Shown: positions 25,901-40,900 of the stretch, piece by piece
Layout: each line of letters starts with the position of its first letter
Numbering within the stretch: the first letter of the stretch is position 1
Origin: Colwellia ponticola
GTDB lineage: Bacteria; Pseudomonadota; Gammaproteobacteria; Enterobacterales; Alteromonadaceae
DNA: 64,000 nucleotides
Reading direction: 5' to 3'
Assembly (NCBI RefSeq): GCF_005885605.1
Contig: NZ_SZVP01000007.1
Coordinates: 89,389-153,388, forward strand
Notes under the pieces: model-generated
The model's database searches: none
What the model saw: the letters and a program-made list of their open reading frames with translations, nothing else
What the model was told of the DNA's origin: nothing
Translations under genes and position numbers: made by a program

Positions 25901-28900
25901 TTAGACTTTTGATCGACTTGGTAACTTAATTCGAGATTATTTTCTGGCTCGCCAAACTGCTGACCTTCAGTGGTGGAAAAAGCCACATCAAACCCTGATA
26001 ATTGCTGATGATTGAACGCAGCTAAAAAACCAATATCAAAGTCGGCTTGACCTGCTGGCACATATTGACTGCCTGAGTTTTGACTTACTTTAAAAAATTC
26101 ATCGGCCATTTCACCAACGCCTGATAAAACCTCGGTCAGTGCCTGATGCTCAGCTGCAGACAAGTCACCATCAACTTGGTAGCTAAGACAAAACCATCAA
26201 CTGTTTTACCTGTCTTTTCATCATAACCTTGCGATGAATTAACGCTGATATTGATAATATCGCCTTCTTCATTGTTGCTGCGATTCATGCTGCTTAGGTA
26301 AAGCCCAAGTGCGCGGTCAACACGCTGTTCACTCGAGGCTAAAAAGGATTCTTGTTTATGCCCCAGTTGACCTAAGCTCGCTAAAATATCACTGGTATTA
26401 GCGTAAGCGCCGTGAATATCCTTCACCGACGAATTTAAGCGTTGCATTAACTTATCGCTATTTTCGCTATTGAGTAAACCCTCTTGTTGACTGCTTATTA
26501 CGGTGCGTAAGGCTAATTCTTGGTCTGAATATTGGTAATTAGCGATTGTCGGTGCACTAGAGGAGGTGGTAAGTGAAGCAAGTTGTTGATGCAGTAATTG
26601 CTCAACGGTCGTATCGTCAAACTGGCTGAGGAGTTCTTCAGTTATTGCTGGCGCAGTATTTTTTAGCCCGCTTAGTTCGGTGGTGGCTGTGTGTGCTTTG
26701 ATTGGCTGGGCAAGCGAGGTTGTTAAGTTAGGCTTATTGTCAGACTGAGAGTTGACTAGATGAGTTACTAAGCTGTTAATCATGATTATCCTTAATCCGC
26801 ATCACATAGGTATACACATATTAAGATCTATCGGCTAACAAATTAAAAACATTAACGAAATTATTGATAAGATTATTTAAGTGAACTTATCGTGCAACAA
26901 CAACTTATCGTGCCACCCATAATAAATGGAGCCTGAGTAAGGTCATTGATAGGTATTTAGCTGACACATTGTCGCGGTGGCGACGACACCCAAAGGGATA
27001 CTGCCTCCGGCATCCCTCTGGACTCCCTCGGAGCTGCTAATCAAGTGTTATCCTGCATTTAAGGTAATATCTTCGACGTAACAGCGCTGAACGGGCATCC
27101 TTGCCCAACATCGCTTTGCTCATCATCCTTGATCAATACCAAGTCTATTAAGTTATTTCCCACTCAGCCAGAATTAAAAGGCTTAAAGGCAAGGCATTGA
27201 TTGCAGAGAATGGTTATTCCCTTGTCAAAATCAATAACGCCTCATGTAAGCCTTTTAAACTGGTCCTTGGGAGCTTATTAGCAAACTGATAACCGCACAA
27301 AATTGATGAAATATAGAGCAACTATACTTAACCAATTTTGCTTGTTCTAAGTTTGCTAATACAGCTCTGAGTTGGGAATAAATTTAATAGAATTGGTATG
27401 ACATACGTGAATATTAGCTATCATTGCGGCACTTGATTCAAGCAGACTTGGTGCGTGTTGATAGGTAAGGGGAGGCAATATGAGTTTTATTTTTTGGAAC
27501 TTATCGTGCCACCGCTCATATCAGTTTTGTGTAGGTTGGCCTTTAGGCCATCACGGCAATATCTTCCTTGTTGCTTTGACGGGGTAAACCCCGACCTACG
27601 AAGAGCTTATCGTGCCACCCATAATAAATCATTGGCAGTTCTTTAAGTTTTATTTCTCTGTGAGCGCGCAGCGCCTCGGTGTTCTCAGTGGTAATATGTG
27701 GTTTTTCTTATATTTTAGCCATTAACAACTAAAGATATATTGACCCACTGAGGCTTCGCTCACCGAAAAGACAAAAAGAGTTTGTCGAGGCAAGTATCGA
27801 TTTACAGGTAAATAGGTTGGTATGACTAGGCGTTAGAATAACGTTCTTTATTACCTAACCAACGCTGAATTAACGCTTGTGCGCATTGTGGTTGTTGGCG
27901 TGATAATAGGTAAGCTTTTTGCTTTATTTCTGGAATTAGGTAGCCATCGCGCACTAAATCGGCAATTTTAAGATCTGCTAAACCGGTTTGTCTAGTGCCG
28001 AGTAACTCACCTGGCCCTCTAATTTCAAGATCTTTTTCAGCAATAACAAAGCCGTCATTACTCTCACGCAGTACCGCTAAGCGTTTGGTGGCGGTTTTTG
28101 ATAGTGGCGCTTTATACAACAACACGCAAAAAGAGGCGACAGAGCCACGGCCAACACGGCCACGTAATTGGTGTAGTTGCGCTAAGCCTAAGCGCTCAGG
28201 GTTCTCTATCACCATTAAGCTAGCGTTAGGTACATCAACACCGACTTCAATGACCGTGGTGGCGATAAGCAAGTGTAAGTCACCTGCTTTGAAGCTATCC
28301 ATTACAGCTTGTTTTTCAAGTGCTTTCATTCGCCCGTGCACCAGGCCAATTTTCAGTTCAGGTAATTGTTCTTGCAGTAAAATGGCGGTGTCTTCAGCGG
28401 CTTGGCATTGTAGTACTTCAGACTCTTCAATGAGGGTACATACCCAATAAGCTTGCCTGCCATCTTCAACACAGCCTTTGCGAATACGTTCAACAACATC
28501 TCCACGACGTAAATCAGGTAACGCCACGGTATTAATAGGCGTTCTACCTGGCGGTAGTTCATCAATAATAGACGAGTCTAAATCCGCGTAAGCGGTCATA
28601 GATAACGTCCGTGGAATAGGGGTGGCGGTCATAATAAGTTGATGCGGATATTTATTATCAAAGACGCCCTTTTCACGCAAGGTTAACCGTTGATGAACAC
28701 CAAATTTGTGTTGCTCATCAATAATCACTAATACCATGTTTTTAAAGACAACATCGGCTTGAAAGAGCGCATGGGTGCCAATGACCATTTGCATTTCGCC
28801 ACTGGCAATTTGCTCTAGCGCTAATCTTTTAGCTTTTACTTTAGTTTTGCCTGCTAACCAACCAACGCTAATATCAAGTGGGGTAAACCAGTTAGCAAAA

Positions 28901-31900
28901 TTAATAGCGTGCTGCTCAGCTAAAATTTCAGTGGGCGCCATTAAGGCGACTTGATAACCCTCACTAATAGCGGTTAAGGCGGCAAGGGCGGCGACTAAGG
29001 TTTTACCTGAGCCGACATCACCTTGTACTAAACGCATCATAGGTTGTGCTTTGGCTAAGTCCGCTTTTATTTCACTAACAACCCGTGTTTGGGCATTGGT
29101 GGGAGAAAAAGGTAATGATTGCAGAAATTTTTCAGTGACCTTGTCATCACCGACTAACGCTAGTGCTTCATGCACATCGCTGCTCTGTCTGAGTTTGAGC
29201 ATACTCAAGTTGTGCGCGAGTAGCTCTTCTTTAATTAATCGTTGTTGGGCTGGGTGGCGGCCTTGCTCTAATTGTTCAACTGACACTTCAGGTGGTGGTC
29301 GATGAATAATAGTGAGTGCTTCACTGAGCGAGTATTGCTCGTTAAAAAGTTCGCTAGGTAATAACTCTTCTACTTGGCCGCGCTGTAATAGTACTAAAGC
29401 TTGCTCGGTTAAACTGCGCAGTGATATTTGTCTGAGACCATCGGTACTGGGGTAAACAGGGGTTAAGGTTTCTTCAGCAGCGGTTAATTCTCTGTCGTCA
29501 TCAAGGGATTTATATTCAGGGTGAACCATTTGATAACCACGTGGACCACGTTTTACTTCACCATAGCAACGAATAGTTTTACCAATGGCTAAACTGTTTT
29601 TAAGACTGGCAGAAAAGCTAAAAAAACACAGTTGTATACTCCCTGTGCCATCATCTAGAGTCACCACCAGCATACGACGTTTACCGTGCGTAATTTGACT
29701 ATCGGTGACGTCACCAATGATATTGGTAGCGGTGCCAACAAGTAACTCGCGTACGGTGGTAATACGGGTTTTATCTTCATAACGCAAAGGTAAGTGAAAG
29801 AGAATATCTTGCACGGATAGTAAGCCAATTCTCTCTAACTTTTCTGCCAGACTAGGTCCAACACCTTTAAGGGTACTGAGCGGAATTTGTGATAATCGGC
29901 TTAACGCTTCCAGTGGCATACAACTTTCCTTTAATGCTTAAGCATTAGTCGTCAATGTGTTGCCAAGATTTTTTGTCCATTTGCATTCTTTGCCACCATT
30001 GCTCATCAGCAACGATTTGACCGGCTTCATCAATTTCTGGATAAGGTAAACCCTTACGCTGACAAGCCTCAGCAAAAATAGGATGACCGCCTTCAAACAA
30101 TACGCGTTGACGGCGTTCATTGCTTAAGCGCGGCTGATCATACATGCCAGCGGCAACACGTTGACGTTGTGCTTCGTAAAGTACTACCGAGCAGGCCACA
30201 GAAACATTTAACGACTGCACCATGCCAACCATAGGTATGACAATATCTTGATCAGCTAAGGCTAAGGCAACATCAGAGGCACCGAATTTTTCTTGGCCTA
30301 AAATAATCGCAGTGGGTTTGGTGTAATCTATTTCTCTAAAATCAACGGCGGTATCAGATAAGTTAGTCACTAAAACTTGCATACCTTGGGCTTTTAACTG
30401 AGCAATAGCGTCCGCTGTATTATGGTGGCTATGGACATCAATCCAGTTTTGACTACCGGCAGCGCTACCGCCACGTACTTCTGCTTCTTCGCTTTTCCAA
30501 ATGGCATGAACATCACTGACACCTATGGCATCACAGGTTCTTACTACAGCAGCCAAGTTATGGGTTTTATGAACACCTTCCATACAAACGGTTAAATCTG
30601 GTTGGCGTTTATCTAACATGGTGTTAATGCGTGTTAATCTTTCAGGAGTCATGCTTTTAATCTTTTTAAATTTTTAATCTTAGCTCTTCAATAAAGCTAA
30701 GGTGCCATAAAATAAATCGGCAAAATGAATGTTATTTAGGCAAAGCCATCAAGCTGTCAGTCTATTGAGCTTATACGGATTGGTATGAGACCAACAGCGT
30801 AGACCCTGGCGACTAAATATCATTCATTAAGCTTATTTTAGTTAACGCTAGGAAGTTCCATAATACCGTCAATTTCAATTTCAACATCTTTAGGCAATCT
30901 AGACACCTGTACCGCAGCTCTTGCTGGGTAAGGTTGACGAAAGTAACGGCTCATAATGTCGTTAACGGTGGCAAAGTTGCTTAAATCAGTGAGGAAGATA
31001 TTCACTTTTACCATGTCGTTGATCTCACCACCAGCGGCTTCACATACGGCAACTAGGTTTTTAAATACTTGCTCAGCTTGTTCGGCAAAGCCACCTTCAA
31101 CTACCGTCATTGTTTCAGCAATAAGAGGGATTTGACCAGATAAATAAACAGTATTATTTACTTTTACTGCTTGGCTGTAGGTACCAATGGCGCTAGGGGC
31201 TTTGTCTGTACTGATAATACTTTTCATAACTTTCCTTTAATAAGCAGTCTTTGAATAACACTTTTGATGACTGCAGTCGTATTGTTTTATTTATTTCGAA
31301 TGACGCGTTGAACATCAATCATTACTTTAATTTTTCTAATAATATCAGCTAAATGAATACGGTCTCGACAGGTTATTTCCATGTCAATAATGTATAAACC
31401 AGCCTCTTTTTCACCAGAATTTAAACTGTGAACATTTGAACCACATCGTGCGACAACATTAGTTAATAATGCTAATGCACCTTGGTGATTTAAAATTTCA
31501 ATACGCAGTTTAGCAATAAACTCTTTATTGATACCACTATCCCATTTCACTGGAAATAAGCCCGTTTGCTCACGACCTTTAATATTACGACAACCTTGTT
31601 GGTGTACCATAAGGCCCTTACCTGGGCTAAGGTACGCTAAAATGGCATCACCAGGAATAGGGCGACAACATTTACCGTAACTTACTAACATACCTTCAGA
31701 GCCTTTTATCGGCAGTTTACTTTTAGGTGCGTTGGGCTCAATAAGACTATCACCGGTAAACTCATTAGTTAAACGTCTGGCAATACCAATACTTAAAGCA
31801 TTACCTAAGCCGATATTTGTCAGTAATTCATCAAAGGTATCACTACCACTTTGATTAACCACTTCGGCTATTTTTTCTGGGGCAATATCGGCTAATTTTG

Positions 31901-34900
31901 TTTTACCTAAAGCGTGACTCAATAAACGTAAACCTAAGGTGTGCGATTCATTATTTTTACAGGTTCTCAGGTAAGTTCTAATTCTTAAGCGCGCTTTGGC
32001 GGTAACAACAAAGTTTAACCAGGTAGCATTTGGTCTTGCTGATGCAGAGGTAATCACTTCTATGGTTTGACCTGAATCAAGTGCTCGACTCATTGGGAAA
32101 GGTTTACGGTCAACCTTAACGCCAACACATGAATTACCTACATCGGTATGTACCGCATAAGCAAAATCAATAGCCGTTGCGCCCACTGGCAGTTCAATAA
32201 TACGACCGTCAGGGGTAAAGACATAAATTTCATCAGGAAAGAGGTCAGATTTTACATTTTCAATAAATTCAAAAGAGCTACCAGCGCTTTGCTGTAATTC
32301 AAGTAAGCTTTGCATCCAACGGCGTGCTTTCATTTGCGCGGTAGTACCGGTGTTATCACCGTCTTCTTTATAAAGCCAATGCGCAGCAACCCCTTTATCA
32401 GCCATTTGATCCATATCTGGGGTACGAATTTGTATTTCTACCGGAATACCATGAGGGCCAATAAGTGAGGTATGTAATGATTGATAACCATTGGTTTTAG
32501 GAATAGCGATATAATCTTTAAAGCGACCTTCAATGGGCTTAAAGAGATTATGCATGGCACCCAAGGCGCGATAGCAGTTATCAATTTTTTCACTGACGAT
32601 AACTCTAAAAGCATAAATATCCATTACTTCATTGAATAGTAATTCTTTGTTAAGCATTTTACGGTAAATAGAATAGAGGTGTTTTTCTCGGCCTTTAATT
32701 TCTGCATCAATACCGCTTTCTTTTAAGCGTGCCGCAATGGATTTTTCAATATTATCTAGGATGGCTTTACGATTACCACGAGCACTTTTTACTGCGGTTT
32801 TTAAAGCACGAGAGCGCATTGGGTAAAGGGCTTCAAAGCCTAAACGTTCTAATTCATTTTTTATATCATGAATACCTAAACGGTTAGCTATCGGGGCGTA
32901 AATTTCTAACGTTTCTCGGGCAATGCGGCGTCGTTTATCTGGGCGTAAAGCGCCAAGAGTACGCATATTGTGAGTACGGTCAGCTAGTTTAATTAAAATA
33001 ACACGAATATCTTGCACCATAGCAAGTATCATTTTACGGAAGTTTTCTGCTTGTAATTCTTCTTTGTTATCGAACTTGAGTTTATCCAGTTTACTGACAC
33101 CCTCAACAAGCTCAGCCACGGTATGACCAAAAAGCTCTGCAAGTTCATCTTTGGTTACACTGGTATCTTCTATTACATCGTGTAATAACGCCGCCATTAA
33201 TGTTTCATGGTCTAGGCGCATTTGGGCTAAATTAAGCGCTACAGCAACAGGGTGAGTTATATAAGGGTCACCACTTGAGCGCATTTGGCCATCATGTGCA
33301 TCTCGGGCGACAATATAGGCTTGCTTGAGCAGCTCAATTTGTTGTTCAGATAAATAGGTAGCGCTAAGCTTTTTCAAAGGTTCAAATAGGTACACCTAGT
33401 TACTCCAAATTGAGGGGGAAAGTGGTGATAGTTCCACATAGCTAGAATACGCGGCAATAGGCTCCACTTACAAGCAGAAATTAAAGCCTGAGCAATAAAA
33501 AACGCGTAACCTTTTTTCTGAATAAAGCAGAAGGGATACGCGTTTCAAAGGGTATAGCTACAAGAGTTTAACGTTAGCTAAAATCTTCTTGTTGACCACC
33601 AACAATCGCTGCAACAGCGTCTAACTCAGCAGTATCTTGCTGAATTTGTTGTTGACGATCAGAAGTGTTCATAATATCGGTAGTAATTAAACCTGCTTCG
33701 ATTTCACGCAAAGCAATTACCGTTGGCTTATCATTTTCGATATCAACCAAAGGATCTTTTCCACCCGTTGCAATTTGACGAGCACGACGAGATGCAACTA
33801 ACACCAAATCAAAACGATTACCGACTTTTTCTACGGCATCTTCAACAGTTACGCGAGCCATTTGGTCACTCCAACTAATAATAAAGCAATTTAAAAAATA
33901 GTGACGTAGTTTAATACTCACTCATTAATTAAGCAAGTAATAGCCACTAAAAAAATTAACCATTAAAAACTAAAGGCATTTTCACTACTGAGATGTATGG
34001 CGGCTACGCTCACCGAGAAGACATAAACAAAAAATGGCCAGTTAACGATTTTCGACTACATTTTTTTGTAATGTCGGTTGTTTTACAGTGCCTTGGGTTT
34101 TTCTCAATGTAGGTCGGGGTTTACCCCGTCAAAAAACATCAGCAATATGATTAGCTTGACGGCCTAAAGGCCAACCTACACAGGAGTGTCGGTTGTTTTA
34201 CAGTGCCTTGGGTTTTTTTCAATGTAGGTCGGGGTTTACCCCGTCAAAAAATATCAGCAATATGATTAGCTTGACGGCCTAAAGGCCGACCTACAAGGGA
34301 GTGTCGGTTGTTTTACAGTGCCTTGGGTTTTTTTCAATGTAGGTCGGGGTTTACCCCGTCAAAAAACATCAGCAATATGATTAGCTTGACGGCCTAAAGG
34401 CCGACCTACAAGGGAGTGTCGGTTGTTTTACAGTGCCTTGGTGGTGATATGTTACGGCCCTTATGTTTTAGGTATTTTGCTCTTGAGCATCGTTGTTGAG
34501 TAATTTACGAAATAATGCTTGTTGAGCAATACTTTGCTGGCGGCACTTTAATCGTTGATTCTGTACAATAATGGTGAGATCAAGCAAAGCTTGGTCGAAA
34601 TCTTTATTAACGATAATGTAATCAAATTCATTGTAGTGTGAGCACTCAGCTTGGGCTTGTTCCATTCGACTAGCGATAACTTCTTCGCTGTCTTGACCGC
34701 GACCTCGTAAGCGTTTTTCTAGTTCTTCTTTTGAAGGCGGGCTGATAAAAATAGTGGTTACTGTGGGTCTTTTCATACGCACTTGCTGAGCACCTTGCCA
34801 ATCAATATCAAGAAACACATCAATACCTTGGGCTAGTTGTTTATCAATAGCTGCTTCAGAGGTGCCGTAATAATTGCCAAACACTTTAGCGTATTCATAA

Positions 34901-37900
34901 AAAGCATTGTTCTTTATTTGCTTTTCAAACTCATCAACACTAACAAAGTGATAATGCTCGCCATTATTTTCCCCTGGACGAGGAGCACGAGTAGTATGTG
35001 AAACCGATACTGCTAATGTTCTTTTTGAAGAATCCGCTTCCTGTTTTGCTTCTTGCTTTAGTAAAGCAGTGATCAAGCTAGATTTGCCAGCACCACTTGG
35101 TGCAGAAAGAATAAATAAATTGCCAGGTACAGTCACAAGGGGTTCCTTAGGGTTACCTAAAAAATAGGCATAAAAAAAGCTGAAGCGCATTTTACTCTAT
35201 TAGAATAAAAAAATCTTCAGCTTGATTACGTCCCGTATTAAGAAAATTTAATACGGCAATACATCATGGCTTAGTAGCTTCTCAGTACTAAGCCTAAGTA
35301 TTTGAATTAAAGTACTTTAGCGATAGACTGTGCTAAGTAGTCAACATTGTCTTTTGAATAACCAGCAATACTCATACGGCTAGAGCCAATAAGGTAAATG
35401 CTGTAATCATCTTGTAGTTGTTGTACTTGCTCAGGCGTAAGGCCTAAGAAAGAGAACATACCAGATTGACGGCTGATATGACTAAAGTCTTGCGTTACGC
35501 CATTTTCAATCAGTTTTTCAACGATTAAATTACGGTTGTCGCTAATACGATCACGCATATCTTTTAATTCGCCATACCATTCTTCACGTAATTCTTCAGA
35601 CGTTAGAATTGTTTCAACAATTGCCGCACCATGTGCTGGTGGCATAGAGTAAATAACACGTGCGTTATAAAGTAATACTGAATGGGCAAGGTCAACGGCT
35701 GTGCTTGATTTACCAATAATGGTACAAGCGCCAATACGTTCACGGTATAAGCCAAAGTTTTTAGAACATGAACTACAAATGATCATCTCTTCAACAGCGT
35801 CAGCCATTAAGCGTAAGCCGTAAGCATCTTCATCTAAGTCGGTACCAAAACCTTGGTAAGCCATATCAAGTAGTGGTGTGAAACCAACTGTTTTAGCGAC
35901 ATCAGCAACTTGTTGCCATTGTTCTTTATTTAAGTCCATACCACTTGGGTTATGACAACAAGCGTGTAATAACACGACATCGTCACTACCTACGTTTTTA
36001 AACGCGTTTAACATGCCATCAAAATCTAAAGTTTTGTTGTCATAATCGTAGTAAGGGTAAGTTTTAACATTTAAGCCAGCAGCGGTGAATACGCCAATGT
36101 GGTTTGCCCATGTTGGATTACTGATCCAAATAGTTGTGCCCGCTTTACATGATTTGATAAATTCACCAGCAACACGTAATGCACCGGTGCCACCTGGCGT
36201 TGAAATAACGCGAGCACGGTCTTGGGCAAGAACATTATGGTCAGCACCAAAAATAAGTTTCGCCATTTCAGTGTTAAATAATGGTGAACCACCTGGGCTA
36301 ATGTAGGCTTTACTCATCTCTGTCGTTAAGCGGTGTTGCTCTGCTTTTTTTACACAGTTAAGTACTGGCGTGTTGCCTGCTTCATCTTTATATACACCAA
36401 CACCTAAATCGATTTTCTTTGGGTTAGTATCTTTTTTATATTTAGCCCCTAATCCTAAAATTGGATCGGCAGGCAAAGCTTTTAAACTATCAAACATGAC
36501 AAAATTTTCCTTTATGTTAGAGAGCGTGGCTAATAAGGCATTATCGCGATTATTACCCTAAAAGCTCTAGAAATTTTAATTGCCCAAGCATAACCTATGC
36601 ACAAGGCGTAATTAAAGTAATTTTATGCCATATAGTGAGAAAATTATCATTAAACACTTATTATTAAACGTTACTTTCTACATTAAGCGAGTTTTTGATA
36701 GCTACTTTTAGCTACCACCCTGTGGCTTGATACCAATCATGAACAATCAGTTAAAAATTATTGGTTACTGCGGCTATAACACCAATGGCACCACCAAATA
36801 TACCACCCCAGACAACTAGCCAACCTAGGTGTTTGTGTATCATCTTTTGTACTATTTCTTTCACCAACTGTGGTGTTAACTCATTAAGACGCTTTTCAAT
36901 AATATCGCTAACTTTATCCCGCATACTGGAAATGATATCAGGCTGTTCTAACTCTTCTCGTAATAAGGTGTTAAATTGCTCGCTTTGGGCAATATCTTGA
37001 ATAGAAAGTTTCATTTTCTCAATAAAGGGCGCTCGCATCGGTTGTAATGCTTCGCTACCACCAACCATGGCAAGCATGCCACCAAAAGACGAATTTTCAA
37101 TAACGGAGACTAAATTGTCAAAGGCAGGCGAAAGATCTATTTTATCAATAACCGGCGTTAAATTTAGCGTACTGGCCTTGCCTGAACTATCAGAAAGAAA
37201 ACGGTCAATATTTTGTTCGGTAAAAAACTGTTCCATCATTAATTGCTTTATAGCCACTTTAAATTCTTCAAAGCGCGCAGGAATTACGCCAGAGCCATAA
37301 AGTAGTGGCACCTTTTCAAATAACATATGCACAGCAAGCCAGTTAGTCACTGCGCCTGATAAGGCAAATAACCCTAGCGTAAAAAGAATATGTTGATTAC
37401 TCACATAACCACCTAGGGTACAAGCGATAGCAATGAGGTTGGTAATAAGGCTTTTGTTCACTAAAAACTCCAAGATAATTAATTTTATAGCACGGTATAA
37501 GTTTTAAAGGCGGCTATGATAGCATTTAATTTATAGATCCCCATTTTCTTCAATAAACACCTTGCTGATACCTTTATTTCTCGCTGAATGTAAAATAACT
37601 TGGTATTCATTTATGCAATGTAATTAAGCCGTTGCAGCGTTTATTTTGTTAATTTGTAATCAATGTTAATAATATCAAAAACGCGCTCTCCGTCAGGGGC
37701 ATGTACTATTACTTCATCACCAACAGACTTACCCAGTAAAGCACGTGCCATTGGAGAATCTATGCTGATTTCGCCTCGTTTAACATCCCACTCATCGGGG
37801 CCGACTACACGATAAATAACTTCAGCATCATCTTCATTAATTAAGGTAACCCAAGCACCAAAAAATACTCGGCCTTCTTGCTGAGGGCTAGGGTATACAA

Positions 37901-40900
37901 TCGTTAATTCCTCTGTACGCTTTACTAAAAAGCGTACTCTGCGGTCTATTTCACGTAAACGACGTTTACCATAAATGTATTCTGCGTTTTCACTTCTGTC
38001 GCCTTGCGCTGCCGCTTCACTAACAGAGCGAGTAATTTTAGGGCGTTCATCTTTCCAAAGAAACTTAAGTTCTCTATCTAAGCGATCCCAGCCTGCACGG
38101 GTTATATAGTTTGATTTTTTCATGGCGTTACTTTACCTAATAATGACTGCTATTGGTATCAGGACTTGTTGAGTTATGAACTATGGTTCGCGGTGTTTTT
38201 TGAACTCGTTCTCACGCTTCGCGTGGTAATGCATAACGTGACAAGAGATCTATCCTAAAAGCTAAACAATAGTTCAAGGGTGACCAATGGCAGAAGTCGA
38301 TACAAAATAACTCAACAAAATGTGAAAAAAAATAGAGTATATTCATCATAACCCGGTCAAGCGAGGATATGTCGAGCAAGCTAAGTATTGGCGTTACTCC
38401 AGTGCTCGCCATTACGAGGGAGAAACGGGCTACTTGATATTTGTAAGGTTTGGTAGCTGTATACTTTGAAGCCGTCTGTATTACCACGCTCCGCGTGGTA
38501 ACGCATAATCGTTTTCTGTTAGTCTTTTTCTGTTACTATATAGCGCATTATTATCCTGCTGGAACTTCCTTTCAATGGTCACTATTGCACAGCAAATTGC
38601 TCAAGAACTTAATGTTAACGTAACACAAATTAATGCGGCTATTACTTTACTTGATGATGGTGCTACTGTGCCATTTATTGCGCGCTACCGTAAAGAGGCA
38701 ACCCAAGGTTTAGACGACGGTCACCTTCGCCACTTAGCACAACGTTTAAGTTATTTACGTGAATTAGAAGATCGCCGCCAAGTTATTTTAGTGAGCATTA
38801 AGCAACAAGATAAGCTCAGTAGCGAGTTAGAAAAACTCATTAAACAAGCCGATAACAAAACGCGTTTAGAAGATTTATATTTACCTTATAAACCCAAAAG
38901 GCGTACCAAAGGTAAAATAGCGAGTGAAGCAGGTATAGCCCCATTAGCCAATAAGCTTTTTAATAACTGGCAACTGTGCCCAGAAAAAGAAGCGGAAGCA
39001 TTTATTAATCAGGCGGCAGGCTTTACTGATGTTAAATCGGTGCTTGAAGGGGCAAGTTATATTTTGGCAGAGCGCTTTAGTGAAGATGCAAACTTACTGG
39101 CAAAGCTACGTCGTCACTTATTAAAGCAAGCACACTTAGTGAGTAAAGTGGTTAAAGGGCAGGAAAAATCCGGTACTAAGTTTCGTGATTACTTTGCTCA
39201 CAGTGAAAAGTTAAAATCAGTACCGTCTCATCGTATGCTAGCGATGTTACGCGGCAGAAATGAAGGCTTCTTACAGCTATCTATTGATGTTGACCCAGGG
39301 CAAGAGAGCGGTATTTTTAGTAGCGCAGAACAACTTATTATTGAACATTTCACGCTACGTTGTCTATCAGGTGGCAGCTTATCCGGTGCAACAAAAGCAG
39401 CGGCGACAGATTTTTTAACCAAAGTAGTGCAATTAACCTGGAAAGCTAAATTAAGTATTAGCTTAACTAATGAGTTAATCACTAGCTTACGCGAGCAAGC
39501 TGAAACACAAGCTATCAAGGTTTTTTCAAATAACCTTACCGATGTATTAATGGCGGCACCTGCAGGCTCATTAGTGACTTTAGGATTAGATCCAGGCTTA
39601 AGAACCGGTTGTAAAATTGCGGTTGTTGATGGCACAGGTAAGTTATTACATACCGCTACTATTTTTCCTCATGCACCACAAAACCATTGGGATAAATCAA
39701 TACGCACCTTAGTTAATGTTTGTCGTCAGTATAAAGTTGAATTAGTCGCTATTGGCAACGGCACGGGTTCGCGTGAAAGTGACAAGTTAGTGGCCGAAGT
39801 CATTCAGCTCTTTAAAGCTGATGAAAGCAAGCTACAACTTACTAAAATGATTGTTAGTGAAGCTGGAGCGTCGGTTTATTCTGCCTCAGAATTAGCGGCC
39901 AATGAGTTTCCTGATTTAGACGTGTCAATTCGTGGCGCCGTCTCTATTGCTAGGCGCCTACAAGATCCATTAGCTGAATTAGTTAAAATTGACCCCAAAG
40001 CTATTGGGGTTGGACAGTATCAACATGACGTAAGCCAAAGCCAACTGAGTAAAACACTTGATGATGTTATTGAAGACTGTGTTAACGCTGTTGGTGTTGA
40101 TTTAAATAGCGCTTCAGCGGCATTGTTAACCCGCGTATCAGGGTTAAACAAAACTATGGCCAGTAATATTGTCGCTTTTCGAGATAGTGAAGGGCGTTTT
40201 ACCAATAGAACACAGCTAAAGAAAGTCGCACGTTTAGGGCCTAAGGCCTTTGAGCAAGCGGCGGGCTTTTTACGTATTAGCGATGGTGATAACCCGTTAG
40301 ATCAATCGGCACTTCATCCTGAAAGCTATCCAGTAGTTGAAAAAATCATTAGCCAACTACAGCTTGATGTTAGTAACGTACTGAATAACACCGAGCAATT
40401 ACAAGCACTCGATATTAGCCAGTTAATGAATAATGAATTAGGTGAAATAACCATTAAAGACATTATTAATGAATTAGCCAAACCTAGTCGAGACCCTAGA
40501 CCTGCTTTTAAAACCGCTACCTTTGCTGACGGTATTACCACCATGGCAGATTTAACCGTAGGCATGATACTTGAAGGTGTTGTGTCTAATGTCGCTAATT
40601 TTGGTGCCTTTGTTGATATTGGTGTTCATCAAGATGGCTTAGTACATATTTCATCGATCACCGACAAGTTTGTTAGTGACCCGCGTGAAATTGTCAAAGC
40701 CGGTGATGTTGTTAAAGTGAAAGTGTTAGAAGTTGATGTGGCGCGTAAACGCGTGAGTTTAACCATGCGACTTGATGAGCAAGTAACCGGTCAAGGGAGT
40801 AAGTCCAGTCCAACTAAGAGTGCTAATGACAATAATCATAGCAGTTCAGGTAAACAGGTAAGCACGCACGCATCAAGCCATCATGAAAAAAATCAAGGAA